47,761 nt of DNA, from assembly GCA_017513005.1 (NCBI GenBank), contig JAFWDM010000125.1, positions 1 through 47,761 on the forward strand. The letters run 5' to 3'. Of the stretch, positions 14,821-23,275 are shown one piece after another. Each line of letters begins with the position of its first letter. Position 1 is the first letter of the stretch. Made by a program: the position numbers and the translations under genes. This DNA is from Lachnospiraceae bacterium. GTDB lineage: Bacteria > Bacillota > Clostridia > Lachnospirales > Lachnospiraceae. Below the pieces are notes generated by a model. It saw only the letters and a list, made by a program, of their open reading frames with translations, was not told the DNA's origin and did no database searches.

Positions 14821-15864
14821 TCAGAAAAACCGCCGGATCGACAGGATCGGCCGGTAGGCGGCATTGTTCCAGATGCAGATCCCGTACCGGTAATCCGCGG
14901 CGTGGACGATGCGCCCGCCTCCCATATAGATCGCGACGTGGCCGTCATAGCAGATGACGTCGCCCGGCTGCGCATTGGCAAGCCCGTTTACTGCCCGTCC
15001 GCACTTGCGGATCCAGGCGTCGTAGTGAGGGAGCTGCACGCCGAAATGCGCATAGACGGCCATGACAAAGCCGGAGCAGTCGGCGCCGTGGGTCAGGCTG
15101 CTGCCGCCCCATTTATAGGGGTTGCCCACGAACTGTACGGCGTAATCGACGACCTTCTGCCCCTTGCCGGAGCTGTATGTACCGAAGATTTTACTGCCGA
15201 TGGAGTAAATGGACCCGCCCGGGTTGAAGACGACATAGCGGCCGTTCACGTACTGGTCTGAGGTCTGCTGGACGCCTTTTGCGTTGAAATAGTACATTTT
15301 GCCGCCGATATACTGGAACCCGGTCAGTCTGTTCAGGGTTTTTACACTCAGGTAGTAGCGCTTGCCGCCGATCTTCTGCCAGCTGGTCAGAAGCCGCCCG
15401 TTTTTATTCACGCTGCCGTAGTACCATTTCTTTTTGTACCTGATCCATCCTTTGCAGAGGGCGCCCCTGCTGTTGAAAATATAGGAATGGTTGCCGATCT
15501 TCTGAAGGCCGGTCACCGCATAGCTCTTCCTGTTGAAGTAATAGGTTTTTCCTCCGGCTGTGATCCAGGTGCTCTTTGCGTAGGTCCCGTTCGAGCGGCG
15601 GTAGCGAAGCCTGCTGCCGGACCTGACGAGGGTGCCTTCGCGGACGGCTTCTGTGAGGACGCCGCAGGATGCGTCTGCGCTGCACAGCCCGGAAGTGGTG
15701 CGGGTCCCTTTGGCAGAAAAAGCGGCCTCAGAGAAAGAAGCTGCAGATCCGGCGGCTTCGGATACAGCAGTTCCGGATACAGCGGCAGAGGACGGGAGGG
15801 ACAGGGCCAGTACAAACAGGACTGCCAGGATGACCGACAGGGAACGGACAAACAGATTTCGCAT
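14821..15864 (-). CDS. Secreted NlpC/P60 peptidoglycan endopeptidase with wall-binding repeats
   Basis: Cleaves stem-peptide bonds in peptidoglycan; exported. Residues 1-28 are a signal peptide (basic MRNLFVR, long hydrophobic run, SSAA cleavage region). Residues about 90-235 carry six or so aromatic/Gly repeats of the glucan/choline-binding type (WITAGGKTYYFN, WIRYKKKWYYG, WQKIGGKRYYL, FQYIGGKMYYF). The C-terminal NlpC/P60 domain has the catalytic Cys263 (HGADCSGFV), His309 (DGHVAIYMG) and a third polar residue His321 (RIVHAADY). 347 aa. Start ATG 15864 after AGGGGGT; promoter at 15925-15953. Its stop codon abuts the stop of the convergent methyltransferase gene (14820/14821) with no terminator between, so the two transcripts must overlap. 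Confidence 0.93.
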   Translation of the reverse strand: MRNLFVRSLSVILAVLFVLALSLPSSAAVSGTAVSEAAGSAASFSEAAFSAKGTRTTSGLCSADASCGVLTEAVREGTLVRSGSRLRYRRSNGTYAKSTWITAGGKTYYFNRKSYAVTGLQKIGNHSYIFNSRGALCKGWIRYKKKWYYGSVNKNGRLLTSWQKIGGKRYYLSVKTLNRLTGFQYIGGKMYYFNAKGVQQTSDQYVNGRYVVFNPGGSIYSIGSKIFGTYSSGKGQKVVDYAVQFVGNPYKWGGSSLTHGADCSGFVMAVYAHFGVQLPHYDAWIRKCGRAVNGLANAQPGDVICYDGHVAIYMGGGRIVHAADYRYGICIWNNAAYRPILSIRRFF

Positions 15865-15924
15865 AGAACCCCCTTTTGGAAAGCAGGACAGTTGTGGTGT
15901 TTTCCGGAGGACCGGATGTCAATC

Positions 15925-15953
15925 AGTATACATGAAGTTTACCTAAATGTTAA
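15925..15953 (-). promoter_or_regulatory. Promoter of the NlpC/P60 gene
   Basis: Minus strand: TTAACA (15948-15953), 17 bases, TATACT (15925-15930), about 60 bases before the start. Confidence 0.7.
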
Positions 15954-16014
15954 GCATTTGTTACAAAATAGGCAACTTCGGCCTTTCGCGGGGCATGGCC
16001 CTGGCCAATGCAGA

Positions 16015-16053
16015 GTTACTGTACACGCCCTTTCGAAGGCGTGAACAGCCAAC
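16015..16053. repeat. Dispersed palindromic element, copy A
   Basis: GTTACTGT at the left, a perfect CACGCC (16024-16029)/GGCGTG (16038-16043) stem with a TTCGA-containing loop, and ACAGCCAAC at the right. It is related to copies at 17158-17245 and 30670-30709. It lies upstream of the PsiE-like gene, where the remaining 15865-16233 gap holds a second small hairpin (GCATGGCC/GGCCAATGC, from 15994) and a weak TTGCGG-N17-TAAACT promoter-like pair at 16095-16123. Confidence 0.6.
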
Positions 16054-16233
16054 CATTTATTCGCTGTAAAACCCTGCCGCGCGGTTTTTTAGTCTTGCGG
16101 GGGAGTAGACTGCCTGTTAAACTATAGGTGGGGGTCACAGTGAGGAACCGGTCGTGGACAAGCGCTTTCCCTGCGCAGTTTTTACAAAGCAGAGGCCGGA
16201 TCCTCGTGACAATGCAACTGAAAACGGGGATTT

Positions 16234-16746
16234 ATGAAAGGGTTCGGCATGATACACGATAGTAAAAAGATGCTGATGGAGATCGCGGAATTTCTGGAGA
16301 TCGTTCTGGCTGTCCTTATGATCATCATTCTTGTTTTGATCATTCTCAGGACTGCGATCACGCAGACACCGCTGATCTTCACGGAGGGGGCATCGATCCA
16401 CCATTATCTGGAGGAAGCCCTGATGCTGACGATCGCGATCGAGTTTGTGAAAATGCTCTGTATGCACACGCCCGGCACGATCATCGAAGTGCTCCTGTTT
16501 GCCATCGCAAGGCACATGATCGTGGAGTCGCTTCCGCCGGTCCAGAATCTGATCATCGTTCTGGCGATCGTTATCCTGTTTGCTGCACGCAAGTACCTGC
16601 TCACGGGTCATGACCAGAAGGGAATGACGGGGCATGAGGGTGAGGCCCACGAAAGAAAGCATGCAGCAGAGGAAGCAAAGGAAGCTAGGAACGAGCGCAG
16701 ACAGCTGGAAAGGGCTGCAAGAGCACTCCGCGCGAAAGGTGAATAA
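16234..16746 (+). CDS. PsiE-like small integral membrane protein
   Basis: 170 aa with four predicted membrane segments (about residues 20-42, 55-75, 85-100, 105-122). The third and fourth, with EFVKMLCM, IARHMIVE and a closing ARKYLL, resemble the phosphate-starvation-inducible PsiE family in order and polar positions. The cellular role of that family is not known, so none is assigned. The tail (about 123-170) is a charged, Glu/Lys/Arg/Ala-rich helix (ERKHAAEEAKEARNERRQLERAARA), likely cytosolic and possibly coiled-coil. Start: ATG 16234; ATG 16249 (MIHDSKK) after AAAGGG is an equally good choice. The last codons and the stop (GGTGAATAA) form the first unit of a 19-bp tandem repeat. Terminator at 16851. 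Moderately sure of the family, certain that it is a gene. Confidence 0.7.
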   Translation: MKGFGMIHDSKKMLMEIAEFLEIVLAVLMIIILVLIILRTAITQTPLIFTEGASIHHYLEEALMLTIAIEFVKMLCMHTPGTIIEVLLFAIARHMIVESLPPVQNLIIVLAIVILFAARKYLLTGHDQKGMTGHEGEAHERKHAAEEAKEARNERRQLERAARALRAKGE

Positions 16747-16797
16747 ATCATCGGAAGGTGAATAAACCATCGAAAGGTGAGTAAACCATCGAAAGAT
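16738..16797. repeat. 19-bp tandem repeat that copies the stop-codon region of the PsiE-like gene
   Basis: GGTGAATAAATCATCGGAA (16738), GGTGAATAAACCATCGAAA (16757) and GGTGAGTAAACCATCGAAA (16776) at period 19, then a decayed unit. The first unit holds the gene's last two codons and TAA. Confidence 0.85.
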
Positions 16798-16850
16798 GAA
16801 TACCTGAAACGATGAATACAGCACGGCTTTGTTCATCTGAAAATGAAAGA

Positions 16851-16892
16851 ACGGCGCTGCCGGTCAGACCTGACCTGCAGCGCCGTTTTTTT
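16851..16892 (+). terminator. Terminator of the PsiE-like gene
   Basis: ACGGCGCTGC (16851-16860) pairs with GCAGCGCCGT (16877-16886); inside it GGTCAG pairs with CTGACC. A run of seven T follows. Confidence 0.92.
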
Positions 16893-16912
16893 CGTGCGGG
16901 AAACAAGCGTAT

Positions 16913-16941
16913 TTGACAGAAATAACCGATGGTGATACTAT
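16913..16941 (+). promoter_or_regulatory. Promoter of the adhesin gene
   Basis: Perfect -35 TTGACA (16913-16918), 17 bases, -10 TACTAT (16936-16941). It gives a leader of about 340 bases before the TTG start at 17293, unusually long; the leader holds the palindromic element and 17-bp repeat described next and nothing else that I recognise. Confidence 0.6.
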
Positions 16942-17157
16942 ATTATTTAAACAGCAGGAAGAGTGACTGCTCCTGATCATTACATTCTGCATTATGTCCC
17001 GTTCGGACACACGCATACATACCGCAGAAGCACCGTCCGGTGCCGGCGGACAGCTGCGCAGTTCGTGCATTTTCATGTTTGTACGCAGAAGGCATGTTTA
17101 CTGCGACTGCCCGCAAAGCGTACTGACGATGCGCGGCCCTATTCTCGCGCGCGCAGC

Positions 17158-17245
17158 GTTACAGCAATGCGCAGCTTTGAGCAATGCGCAGCTTTGAGCA
17201 ATGCGCAGCTTTGCTGCCGCCCTTCGAGGGGGCGCGGACAGTAAC
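17158..17245. repeat. Dispersed palindromic element, copy B, expanded by a 17-bp tandem repeat
   Basis: Bounded by GTTAC (17158-17162) and GTAAC (17241-17245), with the core CCGCCCTTCGAGGGGGCG at 17217-17234. Between the left arm and core lie three units of GCAATGCGCAGCTTTGA (17164, 17181, 17198). The flank GCGCGCAGCGTTACA is identical to the flank of copy C at 30662. Confidence 0.7.
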
Positions 17246-17292
17246 AGGCTGCCCGCATCGGACGGGAATGCCTGCGGGTAAAGGAGAATGTT

Positions 17293-18369
17293 TTGAAAAA
17301 GAGAGATAGAGCGTCCGGAGGGAGACGTCCTTCGGTCAGAAGAAAAAAGATCCTGCTGACAGGGTGTCTGAGCATCCTGCTGATCCTTATGCCGGTACAG
17401 TCTGCGCTGGGCAGTTCTTTGCCGCGAAAGACCGCGGCCGCATGGTCCGGTTCGGTCCTCTCTGCCGCAGAGGTGTCACAGTTTGCGCCCGCTGGGCCCC
17501 GGGGGATAAAGAGTCCGGCTGGTCCGGCCTGTACAGGCCCGGATCTGGCGGCTGCAGATCCGGCGGATACCGGGCGGACAGACCCGGCGAAGGCGGAGCC
17601 GGGCCGGAAGGATTCCGGCGGTACGGATCCGGCTCTGAAAGCGGCGGGACAGAAGGAAGAAAGCCGGAAAGATTCCGTTCGAGAGGGCTCCGAGGGTTCC
17701 GATCAGGAGGATTCCCAACAGGAGGATTCCCATCAGAAGGGCTCCGGTCAGGAGGGCTCCGATTACAGGGATTCCAGTCAGGGGGGCTCCGGTCAGGAGG
17801 GTCCCGGTCAGAAGGAAACCGGGGAGACAGACCCCGAACAGCCGGACCCCGGACAGAAGGATCCCGGACAGACGGGTACCGGCCGGGAGGATCCCGGACA
17901 GGATGATCCCGGGCAGTCGGATCCCGCGCAGAAGGATCCTGCGCCGAAAGAGCCGGAGCAGGACACTTCCGGCCTGGAAAAAGAGGGAGAAGATGGCGGG
18001 AAAGCCGGTCACGGGGATACCGCAGAGAAGGAGACGGCCGAGCAGACGGCGCGGCCGGAGACGAGGAACCGGGGAACGAACTGCGCCCGGAAGACCGGGG
18101 CAGGGAGCCGGAGACCACTGCGGATCCCGCAGAAGAGAGAGAGGGAAGAAACGAAACTGCGGGCAGGGCGGCAGGTGATGAAACCGCCGCCTCCCGGGAA
18201 GGGAGCGGGCGCACAGAACAGGCGGATACGGCCCGGGACACCGCTGCTGACCCGGGACAGAAAGAGGAAAAGAGCGGGGAACCGGCAGCCGGACGATCCG
18301 GGGCGGCACCCGCGGAGGCGGCCGCAGAAGCGGAGGAAAACGCTTTCCCGGCGGAAGAGCCGTGGATGA
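17293..18369 (+). CDS. N-terminal part of a large surface adhesin (signal peptide and stalk), frameshifted from the rest
   Basis: Start TTG 17293 after AAGGAG. Residues 1-40 are a long export signal (basic head with RRKK, then LLTGCLSILLILMPVQSALG). Residues about 45-250 are low-complexity Pro/Gly/Asp/Gln/Ser repeats (GQEGS, DPGQKDPGQ), a wall-spanning stalk. Around base 18045-18062 the character changes at once from acidic to Arg/Lys-rich, which is what out-of-frame reading of an acid-rich gene gives. The frame one base back (codons starting 18063, 18066...) continues acidic (EEPGNELRPED...AEEPWMTVSEFNRAF) straight into the ORF at 18366. So residues after about 252 are probably not real, and 17293-22754 is one gene missing one base here: a true frameshift mutation, phase variation or a sequence error. 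Confidence 0.75.
   Translation: MKKRDRASGGRRPSVRRKKILLTGCLSILLILMPVQSALGSSLPRKTAAAWSGSVLSAAEVSQFAPAGPRGIKSPAGPACTGPDLAAADPADTGRTDPAKAEPGRKDSGGTDPALKAAGQKEESRKDSVREGSEGSDQEDSQQEDSHQKGSGQEGSDYRDSSQGGSGQEGPGQKETGETDPEQPDPGQKDPGQTGTGREDPGQDDPGQSDPAQKDPAPKEPEQDTSGLEKEGEDGGKAGHGDTAEKETAEQTARPETRNRGTNCARKTGAGSRRPLRIPQKREREETKLRAGRQVMKPPPPGKGAGAQNRRIRPGTPLLTRDRKRKRAGNRQPDDPGRHPRRRPQKRRKTLSRRKSRG
17695..17950 (+). repeat. Coding tandem repeats in the adhesin stalk
   Basis: Units of 15 bases, such as CAGGAGGATTCCCAA and GGTCAGGAGGGCTCC, encode Q-E-D-S / G-Q-E-G-S. They pass into DPGQ-type units from about 17835. The repeats stay in the frame of the signal peptide, so unit gain or loss would change stalk length without breaking the frame. 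Confidence 0.8.
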
Positions 18370-21300
18370 CGGTCTCCGAGTTCAACCGCGCCTTCGAGAG
18401 CGTGACGAGCGGGGCCGCGAACGCGGGGGCCTCCACCCTCTCGAACGCGAAGATCGTCAGCAAGGAGAGCGAGATCAACTACGAGGACCTCGGCATCGGG
18501 ACGCATGTCAGCGGACACCCGGGACATACGACGCCGATCAACGTGCGGGACGGAGACGGGAATGACTACACGGGGGTCTGTGTGGTGCCGGATGACCGGG
18601 GCTGGCCCAAGGGCACGGTCCTGCCCAACGTCACGAGGGTCACGGACGCCTCCATGATCAAGCTCTACTACTACACCATGCTGGACAGCTACGGCGAAGA
18701 CCTTGCTAAGTCAAAGGGCTTTGGAAGCGATTCGAAAAAGGTAGCAGTCGCGGCCTGCCACGAGGCGATGAGCATGCGCTATGCCCAGCTCGCAGGCATC
18801 GAATATGACCGGCCCAATGTGAAAAGCAACCTCAGTTCCCTCATCAGTGCCTACCGGACCGGCGTCTCCTCTAAACCGACACCGGACGCGGACAAAGTAT
18901 TTGTCTATATCAGCGCCCGCACCCAGAGCGGCGGCCACTGGATGCAGGCCTATGTATTCGGACGGGTCGAGGAGGATGAACCCTCCAGCATCGTCCTCAA
19001 AAAGGTGTCATCGGACCCGGATATGCGAAATGCCTACAGCCTCTATTACTGCCTCCATGAGACAGCCTCGGGCGGCACTGTGAATTTCCGCATGTACACG
19101 GACAAGGCCTGCACAAAGCGCGCCATTGTCTATACGGACGCCAATATGACGAAGGAGCTGGATCCGATCCCGGTGGGAATGAGCGGCAAGAGCGGTCTCT
19201 GGAACCAGGCAGTCTTCTACTGTGCGCCGGGGACCTACTACCTGAAGGAGCTGAATACCCCGCGGGGATACCAGCCCCACAGCGATCCCTTTGGTCCATA
19301 CACCCTGCAGGAAGGGAAGGGAAAGACGATCAAAGTGGAAAACAGCCCCGTGTATGCGAAGGCGGGAGTCCTGAAAAAAGACGCGAAAACAGGAAAGGGC
19401 CTGCCGGACGCAAAGTTCGGCCTCTACGCCGATCTGGAGGATGCCAGAAATGAGGCGGAACCCATGGGAGTCTTTACGACGGGCGGCGACGGCAGGTCCA
19501 ACCAGCTGGAGGTCCTGGCGGGCAGGACCTACTATGTCCGGGAGATCCAGGCTCCCCCGGGGTATAAGCTGATCAGCGGCGTGCGGGCTCTGAACGTGGC
19601 GAAAAGCTTCAGTGAAGTCGCCTGGACGGAGTTTACCAATGAACCGGATACGGGCACAGTGCAGGTCAGGAAAATATCTGCGGATCCGGCCGTCGACCTC
19701 CAGGCGGCAGGGTCGCCCTACAGCCTGGAAGGAGCGGAGTACACGCTCTATGATGCGAAGGGGGAGGTCGCCGGCACGATGACGACAGACGCCGCGGGCG
19801 TCTCCAATGTTCTGACTGTCCTGTGCGGGTCCTACACGGTAAAGGAGACGAAGCCGTCCCCCGGTTTTGATCCGGATCCCAATACCTATACAGTCACGGC
19901 GGAACCGGACGGGGAAGTGGTCGTGGAATCTGTGGAACCGGTACAGAAGACAAGGATCACCCTGCATAAATCCTCCTCCGAGGAAAAGGAGGAAAAGGCC
20001 CGGGACACGCTTCCGATCGCGGGTGCGGTCTACGGGATCTACGCATCCGAAGACGATGCCGGGGAGGAACAGGCAGCCCTGGGCACCTTCCTCGTCAAAG
20101 AGGATGGATCCGCGAATACCGTTGAAGTGCTGGCGGGGCGGACCTATTACGTAAAGGAGACGAAAACACCGGAGGGCTACCTTCCGGACGGGACGATCCA
20201 CAAGGTGGAGGCAAAATCCCTGAAAGAGACCGTCACAGTGGAGAGTGAGGACCGGCTGATCTTCGGCGGTGTCAAGGTCTGCAAGCTGGATCTGGAGACC
20301 AGCGCCGGCACGCCCCTGGGCACAGCCTCACTCGAGGGAGCGGTCCTGAAGATCTACAACGATGACGAGCGGTCTGTCTATGCGGACGGGAAAAAGATCC
20401 TGCCCGGCGCCGAGGCCATGACGCTCACGACGGATGCGGGCGGCATCGCGCAGACGGGATCCGGAGCCCTTTCCTACGGGCGGTACAGGATCGAGGAAGT
20501 GACCGCGCCCGAAGGATATACGAAGAAGGGGGCGAAGCCGGTCCGGTTTTCCATCAGAGAGGACGGCCGGGTCGTGGATCTCACCGGATCTGCAGAGACC
20601 TCTGTGCAGGACCAGGTGATCCGCGGTGATTTTTCCATCCGCAAGATCAACAGCTATACGCAGAAGCGTATGGCCGGGGTGACCTTTGAGGTCACGGCCC
20701 TGGACCGGGAGGGGAAAGAACTGGAGAAGCACCGCTTTACGACAGATAAAAACGGCTGTTTTGAGAGTACAGCAGCCTTTGCGGCGGGACAGGCCGGGCC
20801 GGGCGCTGCCGGAACCGCGCAGGCTGGCAATGCAGCGGAGCAGACAGACACAGCCGCCCCGCCTGAAACAGAGGGGCCGGCAGAGGCGGACGGTCAGGCA
20901 GAAACTGCAGCCGGCGGAAGGCTCTGGTTCGGAGCCGGGACGGAGCCTGCCGATTCTCTCGGCGCGCTTCCCTTCGGAGACTATCACATCGAGGAGATCG
21001 AGGGGGAGAACAACCGGGGCATGAAGATGTTTGCGGATGATTTTTCCATCTACGCGGACGGACAGGTCCTGGAACTGGGCAACATTGAGAACACACGCAG
21101 GCCTGTGCTGGAAACAGAGCTGCTGGATGAAGACGGCGACCACTTTGCAGACCAGAAGGGGATCGTCACCCTCACGGATACAGTGACCTATGCCGGCATG
21201 GAGGACTATATCGGAAAGGAGGTCACCTTCCATGGAGTGATCCATGTCAGGGAGACCGGACAGCCTCTCGTGATCGACGGCAGGACCGTGGAGTGTGTGA

Positions 21301-22754
21301 AGACAAAAAAGATCCTGTCCCACACATCGACCGTGCAGCTGCGGTTTACTTTTGACGCCTCCAAAGCGCAGGGAATGGCTCTGGTCTGTTACGAATATGC
21401 ATCGGAGGCAGTCAGGTCCGATCCGGACGGAGACGGCGGGACGGGGGATGCATCGGCCCCGGTTTCCGGTCCTGCCCCCGCGTATCGTGACAGCACGAAC
21501 GGCGGAACAGACATAGCCTCCCACACCGATCCCGAAGATGAAGCCCAGAGTATCCATCTCGTCTCCATTGAGACCGATGCCCGCGATCAGCTGACCGGCA
21601 TGCATGTCGGCGAGGCGCGGGACGGCGCGGTCACTGTGGACCATGTCACCTGCAGAGGCCTCACCCCCGGACAGAAGTATCTCGTGACCGGTATCCTGGT
21701 GGACAAATCCAACGGCAGGCCCCTGCAGACAGAGGAGGGAAAGCAGATCACGGCGAAGGCATCCTTTACGGCAGGATCCGCCACGGAGATCGTTGACCTG
21801 ACTTTTACCTATGACGCATCCCTTCTGGAGGGAACCACTGTCGTCGCATTTGAATATCTTTACCTGGACGGCCCGGATCTGCCGCAGACGCCTGGGGAGG
21901 ACGAACCGGGAGAAGGCGGCACACCGGGAGAGGACGGACCGAAACCCGGGGAACAGGGAGACCAGACACCCGGCGGCGGAGATCCTGATCCCGGAATCCC
22001 GGACAGAAACCCGCCCATCGCGGTGCACGAGGACCCCGACGACGAGGACCAGAGCATCCATTATCCCCTGATCCGGACCCATGCCACCGGCGCGGACGAT
22101 GTCAGCAGGACACTCACAGCCGACGGGACACTCATCGTCCATGACAGAGTCACCTGGGAAAACCTCCTGCCGGGCAGGACCTACCGCCTGCAGGGAATCC
22201 TGATGCTAAAAGACACCGGAGAAGCCTTTCAGCCGGACGGCGAAGCCGTGACGGCATCCGCCTCCTTCACGGCTGAAACCCGGAAGGGGGAGACGACGCT
22301 GGCATTTTCATTTGACGCGGATCCGGTCCGGTCATCCATGGAACAGGGGACCCTGTCCATTGTTGCATTTGAAGACCTGTATGCCGAGGCGTATCTGATC
22401 GCCTCCCATAAGAACCTCACCGATCCGGACCAGACTGTGTATCTTTGCCGGGAAGAGAAGCAGAAGGAGAAGGAGTCGGACATTCCCGGAAATCCTGACA
22501 CTCCGGAGAAACCGGATCAGCCTTCGGAACAGGGAAAGACTTCAGAACCGGAGAAACCTGATACGTCGGATCAGACGAAGGAAACAGAGAAGCGGAAAAA
22601 GACGACGACCCCGTCCTCTCCCGACACGATCCGGGAGGCAAAAAGCGCAAAGACCGGCGATTCAACAGACATTGTACTGTACCTGGTTCCGGCGCTGCTG
22701 GCAGCCGCAGGACTCGCAGTGGTTGTGATCATGAAATTTCAAAAAAAGAGATAA
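18366..22754 (+). CDS. Cell-wall-anchored adhesin: SpaA/Cna-B and VaFE repeats (main body)
   Basis: Surface protein of 1462 aa from the ATG at 18366; true coding continues upstream to about 18050 in this frame. Residues 1-210 form a head that may be a thioester-type domain (CVVPDDRGWP, later AACHEAMSMRYAQ; not a textbook Cys-Gln pair). Then come about six SpaA/Cna-B folds, each starting with a Lys-rich strand and ending with the isopeptide Glu motif: KELNTPRGY, REIQAPPGY, KETKPSPGF, KETKTPEGY, EEVTAPEGY, EEIEGEN. Three VaFE repeats follow (about 916-1060, 1063-1190, 1231-1390; VAFEYLYLDG, VAFEDLYAE). The C terminus has a Pro/Glu/Lys stretch, a sorting-like SAKTGDST in place of LPxTG, a membrane helix and KKR. 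Isopeptide bonds and sortase anchoring are inferred from the families; no sortase gene is in the window. Confidence 0.9.
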   Translation: MTVSEFNRAFESVTSGAANAGASTLSNAKIVSKESEINYEDLGIGTHVSGHPGHTTPINVRDGDGNDYTGVCVVPDDRGWPKGTVLPNVTRVTDASMIKLYYYTMLDSYGEDLAKSKGFGSDSKKVAVAACHEAMSMRYAQLAGIEYDRPNVKSNLSSLISAYRTGVSSKPTPDADKVFVYISARTQSGGHWMQAYVFGRVEEDEPSSIVLKKVSSDPDMRNAYSLYYCLHETASGGTVNFRMYTDKACTKRAIVYTDANMTKELDPIPVGMSGKSGLWNQAVFYCAPGTYYLKELNTPRGYQPHSDPFGPYTLQEGKGKTIKVENSPVYAKAGVLKKDAKTGKGLPDAKFGLYADLEDARNEAEPMGVFTTGGDGRSNQLEVLAGRTYYVREIQAPPGYKLISGVRALNVAKSFSEVAWTEFTNEPDTGTVQVRKISADPAVDLQAAGSPYSLEGAEYTLYDAKGEVAGTMTTDAAGVSNVLTVLCGSYTVKETKPSPGFDPDPNTYTVTAEPDGEVVVESVEPVQKTRITLHKSSSEEKEEKARDTLPIAGAVYGIYASEDDAGEEQAALGTFLVKEDGSANTVEVLAGRTYYVKETKTPEGYLPDGTIHKVEAKSLKETVTVESEDRLIFGGVKVCKLDLETSAGTPLGTASLEGAVLKIYNDDERSVYADGKKILPGAEAMTLTTDAGGIAQTGSGALSYGRYRIEEVTAPEGYTKKGAKPVRFSIREDGRVVDLTGSAETSVQDQVIRGDFSIRKINSYTQKRMAGVTFEVTALDREGKELEKHRFTTDKNGCFESTAAFAAGQAGPGAAGTAQAGNAAEQTDTAAPPETEGPAEADGQAETAAGGRLWFGAGTEPADSLGALPFGDYHIEEIEGENNRGMKMFADDFSIYADGQVLELGNIENTRRPVLETELLDEDGDHFADQKGIVTLTDTVTYAGMEDYIGKEVTFHGVIHVRETGQPLVIDGRTVECVKTKKILSHTSTVQLRFTFDASKAQGMALVCYEYASEAVRSDPDGDGGTGDASAPVSGPAPAYRDSTNGGTDIASHTDPEDEAQSIHLVSIETDARDQLTGMHVGEARDGAVTVDHVTCRGLTPGQKYLVTGILVDKSNGRPLQTEEGKQITAKASFTAGSATEIVDLTFTYDASLLEGTTVVAFEYLYLDGPDLPQTPGEDEPGEGGTPGEDGPKPGEQGDQTPGGGDPDPGIPDRNPPIAVHEDPDDEDQSIHYPLIRTHATGADDVSRTLTADGTLIVHDRVTWENLLPGRTYRLQGILMLKDTGEAFQPDGEAVTASASFTAETRKGETTLAFSFDADPVRSSMEQGTLSIVAFEDLYAEAYLIASHKNLTDPDQTVYLCREEKQKEKESDIPGNPDTPEKPDQPSEQGKTSEPEKPDTSDQTKETEKRKKTTTPSSPDTIREAKSAKTGDSTDIVLYLVPALLAAAGLAVVVIMKFQKKR

Positions 22755-22807
22755 GAAGGGTTGTTGTGAAAATGACAGTTCTGTGAGACGATTATCAGGA
22801 GAATTAA

Positions 22808-23029
22808 GTGAAACAGAGAGAACTGGTTAAACTTTTTGTGGATGCAAAAGCGATGGCAAGAGATTACATCAGTCTTGCGTGCTCTGAATTGGCGATCGAG
22901 AATATTCCCAGGGCAAGCAGACAGGATGAGGTCGATGTTCATAAAAGCGTTTTTGGAAATGACAATGACAGCCTCATCATAATGATTGAACTTGATCTGA
23001 ATGATTATGGCAAAAATTCAAAATGTTAA
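22808..23029 (+). CDS. Small protein of unknown function
   Basis: 73 aa, start GTG 22808 with a clean AGGAG six bases upstream (22797-22801). No membrane segment or signal; mixed charge, Asp-rich end (ELDLNDYGKNSKC). I do not recognise it. It is noticeably more AT-rich than its neighbours and lies 53 bases after the adhesin gene without a terminator between, so it is probably co-transcribed. The terminator at 23094 closes the unit. It could be a small regulator or partner of the adhesin, but nothing in the sequence shows that. Confidence 0.55.
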   Translation: MKQRELVKLFVDAKAMARDYISLACSELAIENIPRASRQDEVDVHKSVFGNDNDSLIIMIELDLNDYGKNSKC

Positions 23030-23093
23030 AGACAACAGAATGAGGGGAAAATGAGCGGCATCGCATTCGCGTGATGCCGGTACACTGGATGAG

Positions 23094-23124
23094 AGCAGGG
23101 GCAGTACAGAAGCCCCTGCTTTTT
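23094..23124 (+). terminator. Terminator of the adhesin transcription unit
   Basis: AGCAGGGGC (23094-23102) pairs with GCCCCTGCT (23112-23120), followed by TTTTATAA. A second hairpin, CGGCATC/GATGCCG, stands just before it (23056-23079). Confidence 0.85.
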
Positions 23125-23189
23125 ATAACCTTTGGATCCGGTTTGTGAGCAGCGCCTCACAATCTGTCTTTTCGAATAGCTGCAGGAAG

Positions 23190-23198
23190 TGGTATACT
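23190..23198 (+). promoter_or_regulatory. Extended -10 promoter of the lipoprotein gene
   Basis: TGGTATACT, about 80 bases before the start; the -35 region (TTTCGA) is weak. Confidence 0.5.
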
Positions 23199-23275
23199 GT
23201 TGTAACAGACGACTGCAGCCTGTCCGATGCGGCAGGCGGATGCAGCATTTTACGAAAAAAAGGAAATGAAATGAC

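Noticed and set aside
17364-18478. Long alternative-frame ORFs over the adhesin stalk (plus frame from 17364, minus frame from 18478)
   Set aside because: Low-complexity DNA opens several frames at once; only the TTG 17293 frame has a signal peptide and a ribosome site.
20328-22142. 604-codon minus-strand ORF
   Set aside because: Antisense to SpaA and VaFE domains, which are clearly the coding strand.
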